Both the position numbers and the translations under genes were made by a program. This document shows, one piece after another, positions 1 through 8,810 of a stretch of 64,000 nt of DNA. The notes beneath the pieces are model-generated. The model saw nothing but the letters and a program-made list of their open reading frames with translations. It searched no databases and was not told the origin of the DNA. Position 1 is the first letter of the stretch, and every line of letters starts with the position of its first letter. Source of the DNA: Mucilaginibacter gossypiicola (GTDB lineage Bacteria; Bacteroidota; Bacteroidia; Sphingobacteriales; Sphingobacteriaceae); assembly GCF_900110105.1 (NCBI RefSeq), contig NZ_FOCL01000004.1, forward strand, positions 248,001 through 312,000, read 5' to 3'.

Positions 1-206
1 GTAACAAAAAAAGACTTGAATTTTGCAGACATGATCCTAATTAACGCAATTTATCCGGTTAGTAAAAACGGAGTTGAAATTTGCTGATGTGCGGTATCGC
101 TTAAACAAAAAAACATAACTAAACTTTATAACAAAAGCATGGCAATCCTTTTATACCCAAATCAAGGTTCTTTTACTAAATTACATGCCTGTCAAATACA
201 TCATTT

Positions 207-2180
207 ATGAAGCGAACATTACTTTTAATAGCCACGCTTTCAGTTGTTTTTAACGCATCCGCCCAACAAAAAAAGCCATTGAAGCCTGCGGATGTTTATC
301 GTATCCCGGTAGTGAGTGATCCGCAATTATCGCCTGATGGTAAGTGGGTTGCCTACAGTGTATCGGATGTTGATACCGCTAAAGACCGCCGCGTATCCCA
401 CTTATGGATGCAGAGTTTTGACGGCAAAGAATCTATCCAGTTAACTCACGGCGATGAGGCAGCCTCATCGCCGCGCTGGAGCCCGGATGGTAAATACTTA
501 TCGTTTCTCTCCTCACGTGATTCAAAAACAGGTTCACAGGTTTGGCTGATCGACCGGCGTGGTGGTGAGGGTGCTAAGCTAACCAATATTAAAGGCGACT
601 TAGGCGACTACGCCTGGAGCCCCGACGGTAAGCGCCTGGTAATGGTGATAGGCGACCCGGAAAACAAAGGCAAAGAAGAGCCTAAAACGCCAAAGCCAAT
701 AGTTATTGACCGTTATCATTTTAAGCAGGATGTAGTTGGATATCTTCAGCACTTGCATAATCACCTTTATTTAATTGATGTTGCCACTAAAAAGCTTGAT
801 ACTTTAACCCGGGGCGATAAAGATGAAAGTTCGCCGGTATGGTCGCCGGATAGCAAAACCATCGCTTTTGTCAGTAACCGAAGTGCCGATCCTGACAAAA
901 ACCAAAATACCGATATCTTTACTATTGACGCCCGCCCAGGTGCCAGTATGTTGCAGCTTACTACCTGGAGTGGAAGGGATAGCAACCCGCAATGGAGCCC
1001 TGATGGGAGGTATATTTCCTATCTCCGTTCAACCAGCGATGCCGATTACATGATGTATGATCAAAGCGTAGTATGCATTATGGACGTTGTTGGCCAAAAT
1101 AATAAACCGCTTACCCTACAGCTTGACCGACCTGCTGCCGCACAAACCTGGGCTAAAGACAGCAAGAATATTGTATTTATTGTGACAGATGACCGCACGC
1201 GTTATTTAGCCAATATCAATATCAACAGCGGAAAGATCACTACGATAAACAAAGGCGATTACGTTTTTAATGATATAGCTACCAATCTTTCGGGTAATTG
1301 GATAGTACAAAAAACAGATCCGTATACCCCTGCCGAATTGTTTGCTTTGGAAGATAAAAAGCTGCGCAGGCTTACTTTTCATCATGATGAATGGCTAAAT
1401 ACCGTGCAACTTGCTTATGCCAAAGGTTTTGAATCAACAAGTTCTGATGGTACCAAAGTGTCGGGGATAGTTTTAACGCCCGATAGTGTTCCTGAAAAAA
1501 AGTATCCCTTAATTCTGTTTATTCACGGTGGCCCGGTTGGGCAGGATGAATTTAGTTTTGATGCTACCCGGCAAACGCTTGCTGCTGCCGGCTATGCCGT
1601 AGCGGCGGTAAATTATCGCGGTAGCAACGGTCGAGGATTAGATTACTGTAAAGCCATTTATGCCGATTGGGGCAATAAAGAGGTTAAGGATTTGCTTGGT
1701 GCTGTTGACGAATTAGAGAAATTAGGCATAGCCAACCCCGACAAGCTGGGCATAGGCGGTTGGAGTTATGGCGGTATCCTTACCGATTATACCATTGCAT
1801 CTGATACCCGTTTTAAAGCGGCTGCCAGTGGTGCAGGCAGCGCGTTACAGCTTTCTGTTTACGGCAGTGATCAGTATGTGTTACAGTATGAAAGCGAGAT
1901 AGGTGTGCCGTGGAAAAATGCCGATAAGTGGATCCAGATTTCATACCCGTTTTTCCATGCCGATAAAATAAAAACACCGGTAATGTTTATGTCAGGTCTG
2001 CGGGATTTTAATGTGCCTACCATCGGCAGCGAACAGATGTACGAGGCGTTAAGAACACAAGGCATCCCAACCGAATTGATATTATATCCTAATCAATTCC
2101 ATGGTCTTACTAAGCCAAGCTACCAGGTAGACAGGTTGCAGCGCTACGTTGAATGGTATGATAAGTATTTAAAAAAATAA
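207..2180 (+). CDS. Secreted S9 family prolyl oligopeptidase-like peptidase (first of tandem pair)
   Basis: A 657-residue serine peptidase of the S9 (prolyl oligopeptidase/acylaminoacyl peptidase) family, expected to clip peptides in the periplasm. The N-terminus is a typical signal peptide ending near ASA-QQ. Residues ~30-400 form a TolB/WD40-like propeller with repeated SPDGK motifs. The C-terminal third is an alpha/beta hydrolase with GGWSYGG (nucleophile Ser520), Asp600 in DFNVP and His632 in FHG, so the triad is complete. It is followed after 41 nt by a close paralogue in the same direction, probably one transcript. The in vivo substrate cannot be read from the sequence. Confidence 0.93.
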   Translation: MKRTLLLIATLSVVFNASAQQKKPLKPADVYRIPVVSDPQLSPDGKWVAYSVSDVDTAKDRRVSHLWMQSFDGKESIQLTHGDEAASSPRWSPDGKYLSFLSSRDSKTGSQVWLIDRRGGEGAKLTNIKGDLGDYAWSPDGKRLVMVIGDPENKGKEEPKTPKPIVIDRYHFKQDVVGYLQHLHNHLYLIDVATKKLDTLTRGDKDESSPVWSPDSKTIAFVSNRSADPDKNQNTDIFTIDARPGASMLQLTTWSGRDSNPQWSPDGRYISYLRSTSDADYMMYDQSVVCIMDVVGQNNKPLTLQLDRPAAAQTWAKDSKNIVFIVTDDRTRYLANININSGKITTINKGDYVFNDIATNLSGNWIVQKTDPYTPAELFALEDKKLRRLTFHHDEWLNTVQLAYAKGFESTSSDGTKVSGIVLTPDSVPEKKYPLILFIHGGPVGQDEFSFDATRQTLAAAGYAVAAVNYRGSNGRGLDYCKAIYADWGNKEVKDLLGAVDELEKLGIANPDKLGIGGWSYGGILTDYTIASDTRFKAAASGAGSALQLSVYGSDQYVLQYESEIGVPWKNADKWIQISYPFFHADKIKTPVMFMSGLRDFNVPTIGSEQMYEALRTQGIPTELILYPNQFHGLTKPSYQVDRLQRYVEWYDKYLKK

Positions 2181-2221
2181 CATTTTGATATGTCCCGACG
2201 GGGCTTTTTAATCGTGTTTTT

Positions 2222-4222
2222 ATGAAGTATGTTATGTTGATTTTGGTTGCATTGGCTTTTAAGCCCATATGTGCCCAAGTTGTTAAAAAGCCGCTTAAGC
2301 CCACAGATTTATATAAACAACCAACGTTGATGGCTCCTCAGTTATCTCCCGACGGCAAATGGTTGGTTTACGAACTATCTGAAGTGGATACGGCTAAGGA
2401 TAAGCGCATATCTCACTTATGGATGCAAAGCTTCGATGGCAAGCAGTCCATTCAGCTTACTTATGGCGATGAGCCCGCCTCTACCCCCAAGTGGACACCG
2501 GATGGTAAGTTTATTTCTTACCTGTCCGAAAAAGATTCAAAAAATGGTGGCCAGGTTTGGATGATGGACAGGCGTGGAGGAGAGGGGCATAAACTCACCG
2601 ATATTAAAGGTGAGATTGAAGAATATGTCTGGTCGCCGGATAGTAAGAAACTGGCATTAATTATAAAAGACCCGGAAAACAAGGGAAAAGAAGCACCCAA
2701 AACTACGCCACCTATCAAAATAGACCGCTATCATTTTAAACAGGATATTGAAGGGTACCTGCAGCATTTGCATTCGCACTTATACCTGTATGATGTGGGC
2801 TCAAAAAAACTGGACACCCTCACCAGTGGTAAAATGGATGATGGCTCGCCGCAATGGAGCCCCGACGGAAAAACCATTGCCTATATAAGCAACCACACTG
2901 CCGACCCCGATAGGAATGAAAATACTGATATTTTTACAATAGAGGCTAAACCGGGTGCTGAACCTAAACAGCTTACTACCTTTACCGGTCATGATATTAA
3001 TCCCGTTTGGAGCCCGGACGGTAAGCGTATTGCCTATCTCCGTTCAACAAGCGACGCAGATTATTTCATTTACCAGCATGATGTTTTATTCCTGATGGAT
3101 GCCGACGGGAAAAATAATCGCCCGTTAACTGATCAGCTGGACAGGCCTGTTAGCAACATTGCCTGGAGCAAGGACGGTAAAGACCTTGAATATGTAGTGA
3201 GCAGCGACAGAATCCGTTATATCAACAGGTATAATTTGCTTCTCCGCAAATCGGTACTGGTATACAGAGGTAATGAATGTAGTTTCTCTGATATAGCAGG
3301 CCATTCATTAGCAACATGGGTAGGGCGGATGACCACACCATATATGCCTAACGAATTGGTAGCTATTGAAAATGGCAAGGTCCGCCGTTTAACTTTTCAC
3401 CAGGAAAAATGGCTTAGTGAGGTTAAGCTTGCTTATGTAAAAGGTTTCCAGTCGTTTAGTAGCGATGGTACTTTGGTATCCGGCATTTTATATATGCCGG
3501 ATAGCGTGGTTACCAAAAAAATGCCATTTATCCTTTACATCCATGGTGGCCCTACCGATCAGGATGAGTTTGAGTTTGATGAGATCAGGCAAACGCTTGC
3601 TTGTGCCGGGTATGCTGTAGCTGCCGTAAATTACCGTGGCAGCACAGGGCGCGGTATAGAATTTACCAAAGCCATTTATGCCGATTGGGGCAATAAAGAA
3701 GTTAAAGACCTGCTCGGAGCAGTAGATGAACTGGTTAAGCTTGGCATAGCCGATAAAGATCGCCTTGGTATTGGTGGTTGGAGCTACGGCGGCATCCTTA
3801 CAGATTATACTATAGCTACCGATCCTCGTTTTAAGGCAGCCTCAAGCGGAGCCGGTAGCGCATTGCAGTTGGCTATTTACGGATCAGATCAGTGGGTAAT
3901 GCAGTACGACAATGAGTTAGGGGCACCATGGAAAAATGCCGATAAATACATCAAGTTATCTTATCCTTTTTTTCATGCCGATAAGATAAAAACGCCGACT
4001 CAATTCATGTCGGGCCTAAAGGATTTTAATGTGCCAACCGGTGGGGGAGAACAAATGTATGAAGCACTGCGGTCGCAAGGTATACCAACGCAGCTGGTGC
4101 TTTATCCCGGCCAGTATCACGGTATTACCGTGCCCAGTTACCAGGTTGACAGGTTGCAGCGGTATATCGAATGGTTTGATAAATATTTATCACCCCAGCC
4201 CCCTAAAGTGGGCGCTTTTTGA
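2222..4222 (+). CDS. Secreted S9 family prolyl oligopeptidase-like peptidase (second of tandem pair)
   Basis: A 666-residue paralogue of the preceding gene, with the same order: signal peptide (ends near CAQ), beta-propeller with SPDGK repeats, then the hydrolase domain with GGWSYGG (Ser521) and DFNVP. The similarity runs through the hydrolase domain to the end, where the first copy stops at DKYLKK and this copy continues DKYLSPQPPKVGAF. Those last ten residues are encoded by a C-rich dispersed intergenic repeat (4190-4222), so the tail is probably an acquired extension and not part of the fold. A strong hairpin follows the stop codon. Tandem duplication followed by divergence is the simplest history. 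Confidence 0.93.
   Translation: MKYVMLILVALAFKPICAQVVKKPLKPTDLYKQPTLMAPQLSPDGKWLVYELSEVDTAKDKRISHLWMQSFDGKQSIQLTYGDEPASTPKWTPDGKFISYLSEKDSKNGGQVWMMDRRGGEGHKLTDIKGEIEEYVWSPDSKKLALIIKDPENKGKEAPKTTPPIKIDRYHFKQDIEGYLQHLHSHLYLYDVGSKKLDTLTSGKMDDGSPQWSPDGKTIAYISNHTADPDRNENTDIFTIEAKPGAEPKQLTTFTGHDINPVWSPDGKRIAYLRSTSDADYFIYQHDVLFLMDADGKNNRPLTDQLDRPVSNIAWSKDGKDLEYVVSSDRIRYINRYNLLLRKSVLVYRGNECSFSDIAGHSLATWVGRMTTPYMPNELVAIENGKVRRLTFHQEKWLSEVKLAYVKGFQSFSSDGTLVSGILYMPDSVVTKKMPFILYIHGGPTDQDEFEFDEIRQTLACAGYAVAAVNYRGSTGRGIEFTKAIYADWGNKEVKDLLGAVDELVKLGIADKDRLGIGGWSYGGILTDYTIATDPRFKAASSGAGSALQLAIYGSDQWVMQYDNELGAPWKNADKYIKLSYPFFHADKIKTPTQFMSGLKDFNVPTGGGEQMYEALRSQGIPTQLVLYPGQYHGITVPSYQVDRLQRYIEWFDKYLSPQPPKVGAF
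4190..4222 (+). repeat. Dispersed C-rich repeat forming the 3' end of the second S9 peptidase gene
   Basis: The segment reads CCCCAGCCCCCTAAAG, then a G-rich arm and GCTTTTTGA. It resembles copies in intergenic DNA at 18129-18154, 62621-62650 and, inverted, 62736-62757. Here it lies inside the coding frame and supplies the stop codon TGA. The paralogous gene at 207-2180 lacks it. Confidence 0.6.
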
Positions 4223-4239
4223 TGAAGCTTAAATTAAAC

Positions 4240-4275
4240 TTGAAAGGCTTGAGCTAATTAACTCAAGCCTTTCAA
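4240..4275. terminator. Bidirectional hairpin terminator
   Basis: A perfect 14-bp inverted repeat (TTGAAAGGCTTGAG and its complement) with an 8-nt loop lies between two convergent genes, the S9 peptidase and the pyridoxamine-oxidase-like gene. The T tract is weak, but position and stem strength fit a shared terminator. Confidence 0.7.
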
Positions 4276-4324
4276 ATTCTTTAATTCATGAAATTCAACA
4301 AATTCGGGTTCAGACATTCAGATT

Positions 4325-4861
4325 TCAGACAGTCAGCTTTCCTTCTACCGAATCGTCAATTGTTTTGCCTATGGCAGCGCCGGCGAGCCGTTTAACAAAG
4401 GCTATGGCATTGCCGTGTTTATTGTCCCAATAGTAGCCCTCGGTAGGTTCAACTTTGATTATGCTGATGCGCGGGTCATCAATGCCTTCGGTAAACCATA
4501 CTTTTAATGTGGGTTCCCATAGTTCTTTGATCTTTTCTTTGTCTTCGGTAATGCTTGCAATCCCGTAAAGATTTAAGAAATCAGAATATCCTGATCCCTG
4601 GAAAAGCAGGTGAACAAATGGATCTTTGGTTAATTCATCGTTTTTATGGCTGTCATTAGCGCTAAGAAACCAGAAATTACCTTCATCGTCGATTTTCTGC
4701 GCAGACATCGGTCGTACAGAAGCCGGTACGCCGGTTTTAATATTGCTCACAAAGAAGCAACTTTTCGCGCTTTCCGCAAGTTCTTTGATCTTTGCGAGAG
4801 CTTCCGGGCCGTTAAGGTCCTTTATGTTATCCTCGGGTTGTTGTTGATTTATACTATCCAT
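4325..4861 (-). CDS. Pyridoxamine 5'-phosphate oxidase-like (general stress) FMN-binding protein
   Basis: A 178-residue protein of the split-barrel flavin family, similar to general stress protein 26-type pyridoxamine-oxidase-like proteins. Visible family features are the early INTGVPASVRPM-like strand region, the FWFLSANDSHK strand and the PFVHLLFQ segment. I chose the ATG at 4861 (MDSINQQQ) because the upstream 13 codons of the longer frame (from 4900) are not protein-like for the family. It is monocistronic and convergent with the S9 peptidases. It is probably a cytosolic FMN- or F420-type oxidoreductase or a flavin-binding stress protein. True pyridoxine oxidase (PdxH) is unlikely. Confidence 0.82.
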   Translation of the reverse strand: MDSINQQQPEDNIKDLNGPEALAKIKELAESAKSCFFVSNIKTGVPASVRPMSAQKIDDEGNFWFLSANDSHKNDELTKDPFVHLLFQGSGYSDFLNLYGIASITEDKEKIKELWEPTLKVWFTEGIDDPRISIIKVEPTEGYYWDNKHGNAIAFVKRLAGAAIGKTIDDSVEGKLTV

Positions 4862-4965
4862 TTTTAAGTTTTTGTTGGCAAATGTTATAAGGGTAACCAA
4901 TTAAAAACTCAATTGTGTGGGTGAATTTAACTTAATAGATAATTATTTATTTATAAGTAGTGTGT

Positions 4966-5158
4966 GGGCCCCGGTGTATTTCCGTTACGCCATTGCGAGT
5001 AACCACCAGAGATACTCTGGAAAAAATCGTGATGACGAGCAGAATATATTTTAGGGATGTTGTGCGGAGGCCGCGTTAGGGATTGCAGTGTAAAGCCCGC
5101 AGCGTGTGTAGGGAGTGAGGGTAGGAAAGGCGAGGACTTGTAACGGAAAGCCCGGGCC
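4966..5158. repeat. 193-bp element with terminal inverted repeats
   Basis: The left end (4966-4988) contains GGCCC followed by TTTCCGTTAC. The right end (5140-5158) reads GTAACGGAAAGCCCGGGCC, the inverted counterpart with a small gap. Inside is a perfect 6-bp hairpin CCAGAG/CTCTGG at 5006-5020 and a CATTGCGAG fragment at 4991. There is no coding capacity. It resembles a non-autonomous palindromic intergenic element. Confidence 0.55.
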
Positions 5159-5224
5159 GCAGGCAACGCCCATGTTATAAAATCGATTTTTAAAATATAT
5201 TTAATAATCAACAACTTACGATCA

Positions 5225-5249
5225 CGTCATTATAAGGTACGAAGCAATC
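5225..5249 (+). repeat. Truncated copy of the CGTCATTGCGAGG palindromic repeat
   Basis: It matches the left arm of the intact element at 6775-6799 in 22 of 25 positions and continues into the same core (CGAACTnTAC). The right arm is missing, so the copy is degraded. Confidence 0.65.
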
Positions 5250-5353
5250 GCGAACTTTACAGAGGCATTAGCATGGCCTGGTCACAAACCCCTCCAGGGG
5301 CCACCACACAAAACTTGCGCCATTAAAATAATATTAATTAGAACATTGCCTGC

Positions 5354-6718
5354 TTACCCAAACACCACCATTCTGTCCGGATACTTAGAGGCGTAAGTAG
5401 CTACAATATTTTTGATGTAATCATTCCCCGGGTAGGGAGTGAGGTAGCTTTTAAGTTGCTGCACATTATTGGCATCAAAGTAATGAGAGATATAGCCCAT
5501 GCCATAAAATTGGCCTTTCTCAACTAAAATACAGCTATGTTCATCGCCGGTGCGGCCTTCATCCCGGATGGCATAGGTAGGCAAAGCTTGTTTTAGCTGA
5601 TCTACTGCATTGTTTACCTTCGCATTATAACTTTCCGGAGGTTCAACACCTTCGCAGGCACAGCTACTTCCGGCTGCGCCGGTACATAGCTCATTGTTTT
5701 TTTGTATAAAGCAAAGCTTAGGGCACAAGTCAAAGGTCTCTATCAGTTTGTTGAGCAGGTTATATCCGTCAAGCAGGGAGTTGCAGGTATATATCGGATC
5801 GCTGTATTTACGATATTTATCCACCGCGAGGCGAATATAGCCGCGCTGGTCTTCAAATGCGTAGAGACAGAAAGCATTTTCAAAACGTTTTAATGAACGA
5901 TTGTATTTAGGCCACAGGCGTTTGATTTCGATGGCTTCCAACACAAAGGCGATGAGCTCAGTGCCACAAACCTGATAGCTGATCTGATGAATATTACGCA
6001 AAAACTCCTGACGTTGAAAGCCGGGATTATTGCCCGTAAAATGACTGCTTACGCGTTTCTTAACATTTTTGGCCTTGCCCACATATATCACCTTGCCTTT
6101 TTGATCATGAAAGTAATATACTCCCGGTGTATAAGGCAGCTGGTCGATATCTTTTTTTGATAGATTAGGCGGCAGTACCTGATCTTTTGACCCCAGTTTA
6201 AGCGACTGTTTAATGTGCCCATCTGTATCGCTGTTTAGTAGCAGTGTAAACAGTTCGGCCGTAGCTTCGGCATCACCCATAGCCCGGTGGCGGCTTTGAT
6301 TATCAATACCAAGATGCTTACATAACTTACCTAAACTGTATGAAGGCAAGCCCGGCAATATCTTACGGCCAAGCCTTACGGTACATAGCTTATTGGTTTG
6401 CAGATCATATCCTGCCGCAGCAAGATGGTATCTTACAAAAGAAAAATCGAAGTTTACGTTATGGGCAACAAAGATCTTACCATGAATGAGGTGGTAAATA
6501 TCAGCAGCTACATCCTCAAAAGGAGGGGCGTCTTTTACCATTTCGTTGGTAATACCGGTTAATGCGCTGATGTAGATAGGAATTTCACGCTGAGGGTTAA
6601 CGAGGGTTTCAAATCGCTTCACCACCTTCTTACCGTCATGTATGCATATGGCTATCTCGGTAATGCCATTTGCGCTGGCATGTCCCCCGGTGGTTTCGAT
6701 ATCGACAATTGCATACAT
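5354..6718 (-). CDS. DnaQ-like 3'-5' exonuclease fused to a GIY-YIG (UvrC/Cho-like) nuclease
   Basis: A 454-residue cytosolic nuclease with two domains. Residues 1-165 are a DEDDh exonuclease: DIETTGG (Asp6, Glu8), HNVNFDFSF (Asp91) and HRAMGDAEAT (His144, Asp149). Residues ~195-280 are a GIY-YIG endonuclease: TPGVYYF, then KVIYVGKAKNVKKR. The C-terminal part holds a cysteine cluster (LCPKLC...LCTGAAGSSCAC), as in Cho/UvrC-type proteins. The architecture is that of a PolIII-epsilon/UvrC N-terminal fusion, and a role in DNA repair or processing is inferred. The start ATG at 6718 leads straight into the exonuclease motif. It appears monocistronic. Confidence 0.9.
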   Translation of the reverse strand: MYAIVDIETTGGHASANGITEIAICIHDGKKVVKRFETLVNPQREIPIYISALTGITNEMVKDAPPFEDVAADIYHLIHGKIFVAHNVNFDFSFVRYHLAAAGYDLQTNKLCTVRLGRKILPGLPSYSLGKLCKHLGIDNQSRHRAMGDAEATAELFTLLLNSDTDGHIKQSLKLGSKDQVLPPNLSKKDIDQLPYTPGVYYFHDQKGKVIYVGKAKNVKKRVSSHFTGNNPGFQRQEFLRNIHQISYQVCGTELIAFVLEAIEIKRLWPKYNRSLKRFENAFCLYAFEDQRGYIRLAVDKYRKYSDPIYTCNSLLDGYNLLNKLIETFDLCPKLCFIQKNNELCTGAAGSSCACEGVEPPESYNAKVNNAVDQLKQALPTYAIRDEGRTGDEHSCILVEKGQFYGMGYISHYFDANNVQQLKSYLTPYPGNDYIKNIVATYASKYPDRMVVFG

Positions 6719-6774
6719 TATTTCAAATGTAATATAATTTTGCTAATTATTTTAGTTGGATGATGTAAAAAAAA

Positions 6775-6856
6775 CGTCATTGCGAGGTACGAAGCAATCA
6801 CGAACTATACAAAGCGGCTCTGCTTATCGGAGATTGCTTCGTACCTCGCAATGACG
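6775..6856 (+). repeat. Intact 82-bp palindromic repeat with 25-bp perfect terminal inverted repeats
   Basis: The left arm 6775-6799 begins CGTCATTGCGAGGTACGAAG, and the right arm 6832-6856 is its exact reverse complement. The asymmetric 32-bp core contains CGAACTATACAAAGCGGCTC. A second, inverted copy with the same core lies at 54612-54694 and a truncated copy at 5225. No transposase is present, so this is a REP- or MITE-like non-autonomous element. Confidence 0.85.
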
Positions 6857-6861
6857 GCTTG

Positions 6862-6912
6862 CGGAAAAACAAAAGCCCCTGGGAAATTTTCCCAGGGGCT
6901 TTTGTTTTTCCG
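6862..6912. terminator. Very strong bidirectional terminator downstream of yidC
   Basis: An inverted repeat of about 25 bp with a single-base centre (t6887): GGAAAAACAAAAGCCCCTGG and onward, mirrored on the other side. It has A-rich and T-rich flanks, so it can end transcription of pyrG-yidC on the minus strand. Confidence 0.85.
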
Positions 6913-6943
6913 GACTGCGGACTGCGGACTTCCGACTAAAGAC

Positions 6944-8788
6944 TTAAGATTTTTTATTCTTGTTAGCCTGAATCTGTTGTTGCTGGCGCATCATCTCTTC
7001 CATTTTAGCGCTAAAACCTGATTTTTTCTTTTTGGTATCTTCAGGTTTCTTTTTGTTTTCCTGGATCTGGGCATGGATCTTCTTATCGTCAACCATGAAT
7101 TTGATCAGGTATTGTTGTAAGAAGGTGAACATATTGGCCAGGAAGTAATAGTAGTTCAAACCGGCAGGGTAGCTATTCAGTGTGAAGAGGAACACAAGCG
7201 GAGTGATGTAACCAATGTATTTCATTTGTCCTGTAGCACCCGAAATCTGGTTGTTGAAATAAGTATAGATCAACGTTGAGATGGTCATCAGCAAACACAT
7301 TAAGCTAACGTGGTTAACGCCACCAAGGAAAGCTACAGGAGCAAACTTGATAACCGAATCATAGGTTGAAAGGTCATGCATCCACAGGAAACTTTCGCCC
7401 CTTAGCTCAAATAAGCTTGGGAAAAAGCGGAAGAATGCAATAACTATCGGCATCTGAATTAGCAATGGTAAACAGCCGCCTAATGGGTTAACACCTGCTT
7501 TTTTGTACAGTTTAAGGTATTCCTGCTGTAAAAGGGTAGGATTATCTTCACCAACTTTCGCTTTGATCTCATCCATTTCGGGCTTCAGCACACGCATTTT
7601 AGCCATTGAAAGGTATGATTTGTAAGTAAGCGGTGATAATACCAGTTTAAGCAAAACGGTTAATACCAGGATAATTAAACCGTAGTTCCAGTTAAACTTG
7701 TTAAGGAAGTTAAATACCGGCAATACCGCAAAACGGTTGATGTATTTTAACGGTCCCCAACCCAGGTTAACCATTTTGTCCAGGTCATGGCCTTGATCTT
7801 TAAGTGTGTTAAAGCGGTTAGGGCCAAAGTAAAACTCCAGTGGCAAAGAACCATCAGTGCCGCGGGTAAGCGACAGGTCGGCCTTCATTTGTTTTACATC
7901 AGTGGTGTCATTAAAATCGGTATTAACAGAAACATCTGTTTTGGTGATGGTATTCTTTGCAATCAACACATTTGAAAAGAAGTGCTGTTTGAAACCAACC
8001 CACGCCATTTTTTTATCGCTGATGGTTTTCTGGTCGTTTTTAGTTTCGCTGAGGTAATCAACATCGCCATCGGTATTGTAGTAATATACTGTTGAGTATT
8101 GGCGCTCCTGTTTGATGTCCTTTTCCTGTTTGTGCAGGCTGGTTGCCCAGTTAAGGTCATAAGTACTGCTATTGGCAATTACAGCATCAAGGCCAGTAGG
8201 TTTAATGGTTAAACCAAGTTTAAAACCGTCACCTTTTAAGCTGTATATATAATCAATATACTGGGTTGGGCTGTAGCTTAAACGCATAGTAACCGAACCC
8301 GAATCTTTTTCGGCTACTGTAAGCGCTTTTGCACTCGGTGTAAAATAGTAATTGTTGGTATTGATATTGGCAACACCGGCAGCAAACTTTAATCCAAACT
8401 GGTTATTGTCGCCGCTGAAAAGTACTAACGGTTTTTTATCAAAAGTTTTGTAGTTTTTTAACTCAACTGATGCAACTTTACCGCCCTGGGTGCTTAATTT
8501 AATAAGCAGTTCTTTATTCTCAATAGTAACAAACTCTTCTTTGCCAACTGAAGCGGCGCCGAAAGGCATTTTCAATAAAGCCGAATCAACTTTGGCTGTT
8601 TTGGCGGTATCAAATTTAGCTGCAGTTTTAGCAGCGGCGGCAACAGCTGCACCAGCTTTTTTCAGCGAATCCTGATGCTGTACTTCGCGCTCTTTTTTAA
8701 GGTCGGCTTCCGATGGCTTTAAAAAGTATATCGAGCCGGCAATGATCGCCATGATCAGGAATAATCCTGTAAACGTATTTTTATCCAT
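6944..8788 (-). CDS. yidC: Membrane protein insertase YidC
   Basis: A 614-residue inner-membrane insertase that works with or without SecYEG. An N-terminal membrane anchor (about residues 5-22) is followed by a large periplasmic beta-sandwich domain (~75-360). The conserved C-terminal core (~365-575) includes the LKLVLSPLTYKSYLSMAKM and GGCLPLLIQMPIVIAFF segments. The C-terminus is a basic, Gln-rich cytosolic tail, as expected for ribosome contact. It starts 22 nt after pyrG on the same strand, so the two genes are probably cotranscribed. The length fits the Gram-negative form. Confidence 0.97.
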   Translation of the reverse strand: MDKNTFTGLFLIMAIIAGSIYFLKPSEADLKKEREVQHQDSLKKAGAAVAAAAKTAAKFDTAKTAKVDSALLKMPFGAASVGKEEFVTIENKELLIKLSTQGGKVASVELKNYKTFDKKPLVLFSGDNNQFGLKFAAGVANINTNNYYFTPSAKALTVAEKDSGSVTMRLSYSPTQYIDYIYSLKGDGFKLGLTIKPTGLDAVIANSSTYDLNWATSLHKQEKDIKQERQYSTVYYYNTDGDVDYLSETKNDQKTISDKKMAWVGFKQHFFSNVLIAKNTITKTDVSVNTDFNDTTDVKQMKADLSLTRGTDGSLPLEFYFGPNRFNTLKDQGHDLDKMVNLGWGPLKYINRFAVLPVFNFLNKFNWNYGLIILVLTVLLKLVLSPLTYKSYLSMAKMRVLKPEMDEIKAKVGEDNPTLLQQEYLKLYKKAGVNPLGGCLPLLIQMPIVIAFFRFFPSLFELRGESFLWMHDLSTYDSVIKFAPVAFLGGVNHVSLMCLLMTISTLIYTYFNNQISGATGQMKYIGYITPLVFLFTLNSYPAGLNYYYFLANMFTFLQQYLIKFMVDDKKIHAQIQENKKKPEDTKKKKSGFSAKMEEMMRQQQQIQANKNKKS

Positions 8789-8810
8789 TATCTAATTATC
8801 GTACAATTAC

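Larger units (their letters stand above)
4862..5353. other. Gene-free, repeat-rich intergenic region
   Basis: This stretch contains no credible gene. It holds a ~193-bp palindromic element (4966-5158), a decayed one-ended copy of the CGTCATTGCGAGG repeat (5225-5249) and a small CCCCTCCAGGGG palindrome near 5290. An 87-codon open frame on the minus strand here lies across the repeat and is not supported. Confidence 0.7.

Noticed and set aside
2181..2221. Small CCCGACGGGG hairpin with a T run between the two S9 genes
   Set aside because: The stem is only 3-4 bp, so it is too weak to call a terminator. The genes may be cotranscribed.
4951..5214. 87-codon open frame on the minus strand
   Set aside because: It lies almost entirely within the 193-bp palindromic element and has no protein-like composition or promoter.
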